In this document: one piece after another, positions 12,255-21,026 of the stretch
Layout of the letters: every line of letters begins with the position of its first letter
Position numbering within the stretch: position 1 is the first letter of the stretch
DNA from: Anagrus nilaparvatae
Lineage: Eukaryota; Arthropoda; Insecta; Hymenoptera; Mymaridae
DNA: 64,000 bases
NCBI GenBank assembly: GCA_022575985.1
Contig: JAKSXM010000007.1
Location: 35,404,501-35,468,500, forward strand
Direction of reading: 5' to 3'
Program-made: the position numbers and the translations under genes
The notes under the pieces: generated by a model
The model's input: only the letters and a program-made list of their open reading frames with translations
What the model was told of the DNA's origin: nothing
Databases searched by the model: none

Positions 12255-12707
12255 CTAAATTCTGCGGTAACAATTATATTTTTTACAAAAGAAAAATATG
12301 AAAAAAGAAATAAATATAATAAAAAAACATGAAAGAATAATAAAAATAAAAAAAGTGTAATCTTCGCATTCACAAATATTATTTTGAATGGTTTCATAGC
12401 TGTTGACCTTGACAATGGTGATGGTTTTAACAGGCATCATTGTAGTCGAGGTGGTAAATAATTTTTTAATATGAAATACAGTACTGGAGGTATCCTGACA
12501 TTCATAATCCTTACACAGATTGGAGATGCATTGAAAATTATGTAGACACCTTTCCTCAAAATCTGAAAAAAATTTAAGAGAAAAAAAAAATAAAAAAATT
12601 TCAGATAAGATATAATTTTTGAAATAAAAAAAAATAGAAAAAATATCTTTTTTTTTGACACAAATTTCATAGGACAGGTATTCGTCACTATCACAATTTG
12701 AATTCAT
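12255..12707 (-). CDS. Cysteine-rich membrane protein, 2 exons (left-arm copy)
   Basis: The frame is open throughout (150 codons). By comparison with the right-arm copy it is probably two exons, 12707-12647 and 12562-12255, with an 84-bp intron, giving 122 aa. The N-terminal part has six Cys (residues 5, 16, 26, 32, 37, 42). A Thr-rich stretch follows, then a hydrophobic segment at about 90-113 and a basic tail (CKKYNCYRR), as in an N-out membrane protein. No signal peptide is visible, so an upstream exon may be missing. In this copy the donor reads AT instead of GT, so it may be read unspliced (the intron keeps frame) or mis-spliced. Cys spacing and the phase-1 intron match the gene at 14266-14578. 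The exact role is unknown. Confidence 0.55.
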   Translation of the reverse strand: MNSNCDSDEYLSYEICVKKKDIFSIFFYFKNYILSEIFLFFFSLKFFSDFEERCLHNFQCISNLCKDYECQDTSSTVFHIKKLFTTSTTMMPVKTITIVKVNSYETIQNNICECEDYTFFIFIILSCFFIIFISFFIFFFCKKYNCYRRI

Positions 12708-12804
12708 TTTTTTTTTTAAATATGAAAAAAATAAAGAGCACGTTTTTTTAAAAAAGCAAAGTGCATGTTTTGCTTATAAAATGTAGTCTGCTAATATTTT
12801 GTTA

Positions 12805-13450
12805 AGATTTCGTCGATGTCGCTACTAGCTGGCTATGATACGTAAATTTTACGCGTATTGAAGACGTATCAAATTCAAAAAAAAAAAAATGAATATTATT
12901 TTAATAAATGTTTTTTTACTATTAGAAATAATTAAATTATTTGATTTTTTTTGAGGATAGATCATTAGATTTTATTTAAAAAGATTTTTTGTATAATCTA
13001 TTATATGAGATTAAATATATATACATATACATGTATACATATACATATACATGTATACATATACATATACATGTATACATATACATATACATGTATATAT
13101 AAATATAGCCTGTGTATTAAACATCTTTGAAGATTTCGTCGATGTCACTACTAGCTGGATATGATACGTAAATTTTACACGTATTGAAGACGTATCAAAT
13201 TCAACAAAAAAAATGAATATTATTTTAATAAATGTTTTTTTACTATGAAAAATAATTAAATTATTTGATTTTTTTTGAGGATAAATCATTAGATTTTATT
13301 TAAAAAGATTTTTTGTATAATCTATTATATAAAATTAAATATATAAATATATATATACATATACATGTATTATACATCCTTGAAAATTTCGTTGGTGTCA
13401 CTACCTGCTGGATAAAATACACAATTTTTACAAATCATATTAAATTCAAG
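12805..13450. repeat. Tandem repeat of three units in the left arm
   Basis: A 'tcgtcgatgtc(a/g)ctactagctgg' core followed by 'tacgtaaattttac' and 'gacgtatcaaattcaa' recurs near 12808, 13138 and, more diverged, 13385. Units 1 and 2 also share the following 130 bp or so, with 'aatattattttaataaatg'. The right arm has the same array at about 27820-28420. The open frames over it are by-products of the repeat. Confidence 0.75.
13017..13105. repeat. 20-bp minisatellite, expanded in the left arm
   Basis: A unit of about 20 bp, 'atacatatacatgtatacat', occurs about four times. The matching right-arm site near 28148-28190 has about two units. Confidence 0.85.
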
Positions 13451-13611
13451 TCACAAATTCAAAAAATTGAATTGAAATGATTATTATTATTATTATTATC
13501 TCCAATTGTTTAAAATAAAAAATATTTAAATCAATTTTTTGATTATGAAAAATCATAAAAGTGAATTATAGTATAATAGGATTTATGAAAAAAATAAGAT
13601 AAACAGATTAA

Positions 13612-13917
13612 ATGAAAAAAAAATTTCGTTGTTTTTTAAGCCACGCCCTCTCGTTAAGGAAGACTAAGCAACTGCTTTTTTATAGACGAATTTTTTATAG
13701 GAGCATTTTTTCCAAAAAAGTATGTTTAACACCCGCCCTAATTTTTTTAAACCATACGTATACATTATTAAATTTTATTTTATATGCGTATGAATGTACA
13801 ATGAGGATTAAATTTTATGTTTTGCGCGTAATGAGAATAATTTCGCGTGTAATAAAATGTAATGATCAATTAATTATTTTTTATAATATTTACGCAATTG
13901 CGAAAGAATTTGAATGA
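13612..13917 (+). CDS. Doubtful ORF, 101 codons (left-arm copy)
   Basis: The frame is open and identical in translation to 27330-27635 in the other arm. It begins MKKKFRCFLSH, is rich in Phe, Ile, Tyr and Arg, and has no domain I know. Because the arms are nearly identical everywhere, its conservation says little about coding. It could be chance or an exon. The strand is that of the secreted peptide gene downstream at 14266. Confidence 0.2.
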   Translation: MKKKFRCFLSHALSLRKTKQLLFYRRIFYRSIFSKKVCLTPALIFLNHTYTLLNFILYAYECTMRIKFYVLRVMRIISRVIKCNDQLIIFYNIYAIAKEFE

Positions 13918-14205
13918 TATATTTATTTTTTATTAAAAATTCATTAAGCTAATATTATGTCATTATCTTTATTAAAAAAAATTTAAAAATAGTTAATTTT
14001 ATAAAAAATGCAAATTGTTATTTTTTTTATCATGTTAATGTGTTTACGAAAGAATTTGAAAATATGTTGTTTACATGTATAAAATATCGCTCGCGTAATT
14101 AAATACTTTTACAAGATTATGAATCTATTTTGCAAGTTTTTTTCAAAGTAGTTTTATAAGAAAAACTGCTTTCAATTTTATTTAAAAGCGAAAGGTTTTT
14201 CTTGA

Positions 14206-14215
14206 TATAAATATA
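14206..14215 (+). promoter_or_regulatory. TATA box of the secreted peptide gene
   Basis: TATAAATATA lies 51-60 bp before the ATG at 14266. This would place transcription start near 14236-14245 and leave a short 5' leader. The same sequence stands at the mirrored place before the right-arm copy. It is a prediction from motif and spacing only. Confidence 0.45.
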
Positions 14216-14265
14216 TAGAACGTTTTTGAAAAAAAATTAGTCGTCGTTTATTTTTATCGAAAAAG

Positions 14266-14578
14266 ATGTTTTTTAAATTCTTAATTTTGATAATTTTTTG
14301 CGCGTATTTCATATGCGGGAATGAGGTAAAAAATTCAATAAGGTGTAATATTGATTCAGATTGTTCACATGAGGAGAAATGTTTTAAATTTATTCACCTC
14401 AACAAAGGCATATGTATTAAAAAAGCAAGTACGTAATTTTTTACAGTTTAATAATTTTAAGATGATTTAAAAAAAAAATTTTTTTGATTCAGAATTGGGA
14501 GAAATTTGTTATTTCAACCTTAATGAAAGCACTTGCAATAAAGGGTTAGAATGTTCGAATCCTGTTTGTAAGATATAG
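14266..14578 (+). CDS. Secreted eight-cysteine peptide, 2 exons (left-arm copy)
   Basis: Exon 1 is 14266-14428 and exon 2 is 14493-14578. The 64-bp intron has GTACGT at its start and TTCAG at its end and is phase 1. The predicted product is 82 aa. Residues 1-18 are a typical signal peptide (basic Lys4, hydrophobic core, small residues before N19). The mature part has eight Cys at 27, 33, 39, 50, 60, 69, 75 and 80, an even number fitting four disulfides. The C-terminal half has the G-x-x-C...C-x-x-GL-x-C pattern seen in many small disulfide-rich secreted proteins, including EB-like modules, defence peptides and venom-type peptides. I cannot choose among these. The right-arm copy differs by one residue (Leu/Ile in the signal peptide) in what I compared. 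Confidence 0.7.
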
Positions 14579-15994
14579 GAGAGGGAAGAGGATTTGTATT
14601 AGAGTTCATTCAATTATCATATCTAATTTACCAGTATCGTTATTGTAAAAAATTTTTTTACTAGTAAATTAAATTCAATAACCGTTACATTTTTTATATG
14701 TATAAAAAAATATTTATTGAATCATTTTTAGCATTAATTAAATAAAAAAGCGTACAAAAAATTATAACATAATCACACTAGATTGATATGAAAATTACAA
14801 TTTTTTATTAGTAAAAAAAAAAAAAAAAAATAAGTGCGATATTTTTTTAAAAATTATAAGCATGAAAAATTAATATGAAAACATTAGAAAAAATATTTTT
14901 TCAATTTCCGACTAACCAATTTAACTAGGAAAAAAAAAATGATTATAAAAAAAAATGGAAAAAAATTGAGACTTTTTCTAGGTAAATCGAGTTGCTCGGT
15001 ATATTGAAAAAATTATTGCTCGGTATATATAAAAATTATATTTTTTGTTTTTAAAAATTATCTCCTAACGAGATGTCTAATATTTAGCAGAAACATGAGA
15101 AAAATTATAATTATGATATATATCTCCAATCTAATATGTGCATCTATGATTAAAAAAAATTATTTTAGGGGGTGCTTTTGTGCATATAAAAAAATGTACT
15201 CACCAATAACATTATTTCTCACTGTTATCACTATATATGTGAATAGATAGGATTCAAATCGTACATTTATATACATTTTTAAAAAGAACTTGAAATTTTT
15301 TGTTGAAAATAACCTTTTCTTTCGAAAAGAAATGAGGAAACTGAGATGAATATCTCTCTTAATGAAAAAATGACTTACATATAAATAAATGCTAAATAAA
15401 GCTCTTTTGACAATGTTAATAAAGAGAATCGTATGTTTATTTACACATATTTAGGTATATTTATTAAAATTTTTTCCAATATTAAATTAATAAAATTTTC
15501 AATTACGCAAATTAAAAGCATTTTCTATGATTTTTTTTTTGCACCCCCAAAAATTAATTTAAATTTTTAAATAATTACAAATATTAGCGCCTGCATTTAT
15601 ATAAACATTCACACTTCAATGCATTCGTTGCTTTGTAAAAAATGAGCTTCTTTATATATGGTGCATTTTATAAAAAAGTAATTTTTTCAGAGTGTTCACG
15701 ATGCGTTATTTTATATAAAACTTGTATTTTCTTGTAAAAAAATCGAATGTACGTCATAATTTTTAAATCTTGAACTTGCCTTTTTTATATTTATGGAACA
15801 TTTTATAAAAAAACTTGTATTTTTTCAAAAGATTGAATTTTCATGCAGATTAAATTTTGTAAAACTACATCTTAGACATTATTATTATAAAAGATGTTTT
15901 TAATGTTTAAGACATCGAGTTTTTTTTTATATTAACATATACTCTGATTACAAAAATTTCTACTCAACAAGTAGCACTTTTAGTCTTGGGATTG
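14579..15994. other. AT-rich inner end of the left arm, no gene seen
   Basis: This is the 3' flank of the secreted peptide gene up to the palindrome spacer. It is AT-rich with homopolymer runs. It pairs with 25255-26668 in the right arm. I see no further coding frame with support. Confidence 0.6.
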
Positions 15995-17043
15995 ATAACT
16001 CCGCTGTACCGGTCCCAAGCCCGGAGCCTCATAAGGCTGAGGAAGGAGGAGGGTGGTTCAGGCCGCCTTTTTTCAAGGTTGAACTAGAATCAAGGATATA
16101 GGATATAGCTCTCTGGAACAACTGAGGCTGCCCTATAAATCGGGTCTCATGCCTTGCATTTCTCCGGGGACATGCTCTATGCTTAATCCCATGTGTGCAT
16201 GTTAGGAATGCCGCAGAATGCTCATAGTTAGTCTATAAGTGGTTCTGGAATAACTGAGGCTGCCCTATAAACCGGGTCTTATGCCTTGTCTTTCCCTCGA
16301 GCATTCTTGACAAGCATGCAGCCGCAGACTGCTATCCTAAACTATCCTTGAGGAAGAGGCATATTAAAGGGGCTCCAATGTTTTCTCCAACCTAAGTGCG
16401 ATATAAGCCACATACAGGGTTGCCTTAGACCTGACGTATTGGCTCTTAGCATGGGAGAATTCTACCTCGAGCACAGCGACGTAGCCGATTAAAGGTAGTC
16501 GCGAGTCCCGCTAAATCATGACTGCAGGTTGTATTTTCTGGTTTAGTAATGTGTGAAGGTGATGGGTTATTGGGTTATTGGGAAGTGGCATCGTCATCAG
16601 ACAAGGAGGAGCAATCCTCCATTCTGTAGGGGATCTATCTATGGAATCAATGCCGTCTGGTTCCAGAGTAAAATCTGACATCAGCCCTCATGACTCCACT
16701 GGTAGATGCCTGACCTGTTCCATGACAGGTATAAAACATTGTGGAATGGTAGTAAACATAGAGGTAGAAACACTTCGCCTTTTAGATTGAGGATTGGTGT
16801 TCCCTCGCGTCACCGCCTCTCAATCGAAGTCTGTTACATGCCGGATTAATAATCGTATGTGATGTCATCAGACATGGTGGTGAAAACCCCCCGATCTGTA
16901 GGACTATTATTACTGGATGGACGCTGGAAGCTGATAGATACTCTCTGTCAGCGACTAACATAAATCCTGTAATAATACTCTGAAGGGTACTCTTACCCAA
17001 CTAAGGGCCCTTTGTCCAGGGACACAGGCTTATTTTATGTACA
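15995..17043 (+). promoter_or_regulatory. Retrotransposon 5' leader with internal repeats
   Basis: This is a GC-richer leader ahead of the gag start. Two imperfect repeat pairs are visible. A block with 'aactgaggctgccctataaa' occurs near 16116 and again near 16255. A 'gtcatcagaca' block followed by 'tctgtagg' occurs near 16594 and 16864. Repeated leader units are common in non-LTR elements, where promoter function lies in the 5' leader. Function here is inference. Confidence 0.5.
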
Positions 17044-18447
17044 ATGCTAAATAAATACAGTGAATTACCCCAGGTTGATACCCCTCTTACAGAGAATAAT
17101 TCAACCTCTGATTCCGATCAAGTGAAAGCCTTGATGGTCAGAGCCGGAGACACGGATTCTGGGGGTCTCCAATTTAGCATTTCTCAGCAGCAAGGGCAGA
17201 ACACCACGCCCACAGAGCAACAACATCTAGCTCTAATTAATGCTGAAAAAAAGACGGCAAAGGTATTCTTAACTAGGCTAGAGGTCGAGGATTCCTCCCG
17301 CAAATCTTCAATGGAAGGTGATATATGCGCAAAATGTGGCGCCCAAAAAGGTTCAAGCAACAGCTTGATACGGCCTTCTATTCTGAAGGACCAGAGGTCA
17401 TATTCGTTGCCTAATGTTAGCGAAGTTGGGCTTGATGACGAAGGCAAGAGGGAAGAAAATATAGAAAGATATCTCCGAATATCAAAGGACTATAACAAGG
17501 CGTGCATTGAAATCCACTCAAACATGGAGAGAGATATTACTCAGATGAGAGACTCAGTCAAAGTACAGAAGAACTGTAATATGACAGTCAAAAAAGGCAT
17601 AGCTGAGTTTGAAAAATATTTAGCCAGGCTTAAGACAATTTTTGAACTGCAGCAGGAGCTTTTAAATGGTAAACAAAAACCCGATATTCCTATAGAGGAA
17701 GCATCAGGGGTTATGACTGGAAAAGGAAAGAAGAGGGCTCGGACTGCGTCCCGAAGCCCACCCGGAAAGGAGAATACAAAAAAGAGACCGGCGCAGAAAA
17801 CGTCCCCGGAACTCCCTCTAAGGAAGACCTTCGCTAATGCAGTGATGTCTCCTCCGAAAGATATGGTTCAGGAGGTAAATCAGTTAGCTTCTGGCCAGCA
17901 AACGCAGCCAAAAGATGTAGCTACAGATACCTCCCCTCCAGACGAGGATGATTTCGTCGCTTTTAAAAGCAAAGGTCAAAGAAAAAAGGAAAAGAAGAAA
18001 AAGAAAAAAGAGTTTGAAAGAAAGGAGGCAGAGGCTCGTAAAAACCAAGAGCAGGAACAGAAGAAGCAGCAGGAGAAGCAACAGCTAAAAATAACTGCAG
18101 CGGCAGCAAACCTGCGGCAGGGGGCAGAAAATAAAAGAAGCAAAAAGAAAAAGCCGCAGAAGAAGGAAGGAGATGGCGTATCTCCTCCTTCCGAGGCGAC
18201 AGAAAAAGGCAGGAGAAAGAAGCGCCAAAACCGGCGCATAAGGATCTCTAAGCGTAAGGAGGCTCTAATAATAAAGCCTCCTGAAGGGAAGTCTTATGCA
18301 ACAGCCCTGCTGGAGATCAAAAGAGGTTTCCAACTAAAAGATTCAGGGACTGAGGTTCACCGAATCCAGAAAACCCAGGATGGGAGCGTCCTAATAGAGC
18401 TGAGCTCGTCGAAAGACCGGCAAAAACTATTAGACGCTGTCAAGACG
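17044..18447 (+). pseudogene. Retrotransposon gag-like ORF1, first part
   Basis: The start at 17044 aligns with the start at 35367 of the other copy: both have a PQVD motif ten residues in and then SD-x-VKA. The protein has a coiled-coil-like middle and a long Lys/Glu/Gln-rich tract (about residues 310-370). An RNA-binding-like part ends in DAVKT. At 18448 the Transib-like insertion begins; its first codons carry the frame to a stop at 18498. A CAKCG motif lies near residue 97. Known R1-clade ORF1 proteins bind element RNA in ribonucleoprotein particles; this copy cannot because it is cut. Confidence 0.75.
18443..18447. repeat. 5-bp target duplication, left (AGACG)
   Basis: AGACG directly precedes the CACATTGGGC end at 18448 and recurs at 19722-19726 after the other end. 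Removing the element and one copy restores the gag frame. Confidence 0.85.
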
Positions 18448-19721
18448 CACATTGGGCTAGAAAAATTCAAAAGGGAACAAAATTCGGCTTCAGCGTAATT
18501 TTGACTGAAAATAAAATTTAAAAAATGGAATTTATAGTTTGTCATATATATTAAACGATAGGATACCGCTTTTTTTGAAAAAAAAAATATTGGAAAATTT
18601 TTTTTGGCGTGTGAAATTAGCAAAAATTTTTTTAAATTTGGCTTTAAAAATGGGATAAAATGTCAAATTTATAAAAAAAAAGTTTTTTGATGATATATAT
18701 ACATAAAAATATGCTGGAAAAACCATAATTAACCTAAAAATTTTATCTCAGCTGTGTGTGTGTCTACTATTGTAAGTGTGTTAGTGGAATATTCGAAAAA
18801 ACTTAAATATTAAAAAAAAATCAGAGTTTTATTAATTTTTAATGTTTTTTACTTCCTAAAACGCACAAATAAAGTATATATGGGTTTTTTGCATCTACCT
18901 TGGTCTTATCCTACATCTGTGTATTTTTGTGTCTGTATGTGAGCGTGTGTAAAATTGAATTTTCGCATTTTTAGTAGATTTTTTAAAATTTAATCATAAA
19001 GATATTAAATAATGAAATGGTTAACTTGTTTATAGGTGACAAAACTTGAATGTATGTGTGTATTGATATAAAATGTGTGCAGTTTTGTCTATATGAGTAT
19101 GGTTGTATGTGTACGTGTGTATGTGTGTGTGTGAGTTAAATCGCATTTTCGTATTTTCAGTTGGTTTTTTTTAAATTAATCATAATGATATTGAATTATA
19201 AAGTGGTTATTTTTTGTTTTACACACGCTCACATACAGACATAAAAATACACAGATGTAGGATAAGACCAAGGTAGATGCAAAAAACCCATATATACATT
19301 ATTTGTGCGTTTTAGGAAGTAAAAAACACTAAAAATTAATAAAACTCTGATTTTTTTTAATTTTTAAGTTTTTTCGAATATTCCACTAACACACTTACAA
19401 TAGTAGACACACACACAGCTGAGATAAAATTTTTAGGTTAACTATGGTTTTTTCAGCATATATTTATGTATATATATCATCAAAAAACTTTTTTTTTATA
19501 AATTTGACATTTTATCCCATTTTTAGTGCCAAATTTAAAAAAATCTTTGCTGATTTCCCACGCCTAAAAAAATTTTCCAATATTTTTTTTTCAAAAAAAG
19601 CGGTATCCTATCGTTTAATATATATGAAAACCTATAAATTCCATTTTTTAAATTTTATTTTCAGTCAAAATTACGCTGAAGCCGAATTTTGTTCCTTTTT
19701 GACTTTTTCTAGCCCACTGTG
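18448..19721. mobile_element. Palindromic Transib-like non-autonomous transposon
   Basis: The element is 1274 bp. Its ends are CACATTGGGCTAG and, read inwards from the right, CACAGTGGGCTAG. Arms of about 500 bp (18448-18950 and 19222-19721) are inverted copies of each other around a loop of about 250 bp. A 5-bp duplication AGACG flanks it. TIRs beginning CAC(A/T)(A/G)TG and 5-bp GC-leaning target duplications are hallmarks of the Transib superfamily, whose ends resemble V(D)J recombination heptamers. There is no transposase inside; the frames in the arms have no domain character. A different superfamily with 5-bp duplications is possible but less likely. Confidence 0.75.
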
Positions 19722-19726
19722 AGACG
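19722..19726. repeat. 5-bp target duplication, right (AGACG)
   Basis: This is the second copy of the duplicated target, directly after CACTGTG. Confidence 0.85.
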
Positions 19727-19992
19727 GTCGCAGGCCCAGAAAGTACAGTCAAGGAACTGATTCCCCACCTAACCGTGGAGATCAGAAGCCTAGATGGTAC
19801 TACTGGTAGCGACGAAGTGAGGCAGGTGATAAAGGAGGCAACCAAGCTGCAGAACGATGACGACATAAAAGTCGCAATCTTCAAGGCTAAGGGCACTAAG
19901 GCGGATATGGCGGTCGTAGACCTACCAGAAGCCGCCGCACTAAAATTCACTAAAAAAAGGACCGGCTAAATAATGGCTGGTCTAGTGGGACT
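19727..19992 (+). pseudogene. Retrotransposon gag-like ORF1, second part
   Basis: In frame with 17044-18447 across the inserted element, this part reads GPEST, then LDGTT, and ends near MAVVDLPEAAALKF. It corresponds to GPESN, LDGVT and MAVVDLLEADALRL in the copy at 33244-35367. A stop at 19967-19969 follows a local frameshift. Homology continues weakly in another frame to about 19990, where the next element starts. Confidence 0.75.
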
Positions 19993-20450
19993 ACTAATTC
20001 AAAGTCATTTTATATCCCAGTTACTGCATCCGCAAGCGGTTTGTCAAACCGCTCGGTTAACCGAGCGGTTAATCAAGCAGTTTGTAGTAAACAGGCAGAG
20101 CGGTCGGTTTTGTCGAAGACCAAAAATACTAATTCAGATTTAAAGTGAATTTTTTATCTAAGTGTTTAAATCAAGTAAGATTTTAGCCGAACTTAACTAC
20201 ATATGTTTTTGTTATTACAAATAGTTTTTTAAAAATAAATTAATTTAATAAACTACTATAAGTATAAATATATTATTAATTTAAAATATTAAATTTTTTT
20301 AAATTAAAAATATTAATAGGTACATACTTTGTTCTGATAAAACCATTTTTTAATATTCAAACTATTAATACAATTAATTTTAACTAATTTTAATACAAAA
20401 ATAATGTTTTTTACAGAAAAAATTGGGATATAAAATGACTTTGAATTAGT
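19993..20450. mobile_element. Small inverted-repeat element (MITE-like)
   Basis: The left end 'actaattcaaagtcatttta' and its reverse complement at 20431-20450 form TIRs of about 27 bp that extend into 'tatccc'. There is no coding capacity. The target duplication is not clear. The right end continues into about 70 bp that recurs with a second TIR copy at 20797-20892, so a duplication or a second truncated copy is present. Confidence 0.65.
20047..20070. other. Perfect 24-bp palindrome
   Basis: AACCGCTCGGTT is followed directly by its reverse complement. The half-motif 'aaccgc' recurs around it at 20030-20110 and near 20540. It lies inside the MITE-like element. Confidence 0.9.
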
Positions 20451-20796
20451 CTTTAGATGATTGGTTAGAATTAATTACCTGAAAAATGAAGAAAATCTAG
20501 TTTTTATATGAAAAAGCCTTCTAAGCATCGCTTGCAGCAACCGCTTGGTTAGTTGCGGGTTAACTGTAGCAACTGTTTGGTTGGTTTCTAGTCTGGTTAA
20601 CTGGAAAGGTAGTCTTGTCAAATGATTGAATAAATGGATTTTTAAATAATCTTTAATCAATTAGTGTCTAGGAGAATCCCTCTTGTAAACTAATAAGCAG
20701 TTCAGGATCGTTTATGTTTACCTAAAAAGTATGTTAAGTTTGTTGCTTAATGAAGAGGATTTCAAAGAAGAGATTCCATACAACCAGGTAAAATAA

Positions 20797-20892
20797 ATGG
20801 GGATATAAAATGACTTTGAATTAGTCTTTAGATGTTCGGTTAGAATTACCTGAAAAATAAAGAAAATCTATTTTTTATATGAAAAAGCCTAC
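20797..20892 (+). repeat. Direct repeat of the MITE right end and flank
   Basis: From 'gggatataaaatgacttt' through 'tatgaaaaagcct' this nearly repeats 20424-20520. Confidence 0.8.
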
Positions 20893-21022
20893 CTCCTTTT
20901 ATAAAAACTGAATTCTAGTAAAAGATGATTATAAATGATATATGAGATATCAGTTAATGATTACAAGCACTATATATGTTCTGAATTCAAACTAGTGAAT
21001 GATCTTAAAGTATTTAAAAAAT

Positions 21023-21026
21023 ATAT
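21023..21026. repeat. Target duplication ATAT, left of foldback copy 1
   Basis: ATAT stands before GGGTCAATATT and recurs after the right end at 23314-23317. In AT-rich DNA this alone is weak, but copy 2 shows ATGT on both sides. Confidence 0.6.

Larger units (their letters stand above)
10010..15994 (+). repeat. Left arm of the giant inverted duplication
   Basis: From 'agtagatgtgttatg' at 10010 to 'agtcttgggattg' ending at 15994, this block recurs as its reverse complement at 25255-36345. The match holds once the retrotransposon at 30512-35674 is excluded. Three reading frames, several simple repeats and the non-coding stretches all pair. In the coding stretches I compared there are only 0-3 base differences per gene. 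The main length differences are microsatellites, such as the TA run near 10512-10558 and the 20-bp units near 13017-13105. The spacer between the arms is about 9.3 kb. Confidence 0.9.
15995..19992 (+). mobile_element. R1-clade non-LTR retrotransposon, 5' part only
   Basis: The sequence turns abruptly GC-richer at the end of the left palindrome arm. About 1.05 kb of 5' leader is followed by a gag-type ORF1 that is homologous to the one at 33244-35367. A palindromic Transib-like element interrupts it at 18448-19721. The homology stops at the small inverted-repeat element that begins at 19993. Zinc knuckles, endonuclease and reverse transcriptase are all missing, so the copy is dead. The leader is much longer than that of the 35.7 kb copy and shares no obvious sequence with it. 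Confidence 0.75.

Noticed and set aside
13011..13289. Frame with alternating Cys, Ile, Tyr and Val over the minisatellite, and its mirror 27958-28206
   Set aside because: Translation of the TACATA-type simple repeat; length varies between arms with the repeat.
12805..13450. CRISPR-like array
   Set aside because: Units are about 240-330 bp with conserved flanks and only three copies; this is tandem duplication in a eukaryotic locus.
17184..18239. Open frames on the strand opposite the gag gene, some Leu/Phe-rich and membrane-like
   Set aside because: They are antisense shadows of the Lys/Glu/Gln-rich gag tract; the plus-strand frame matches a known gag order.
18532..19722. Matching Phe-rich frames in both arms of the Transib-like element
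   Set aside because: They arise from inverted copies of the same AT-rich arm; no transposase motif such as DDE spacing is visible.
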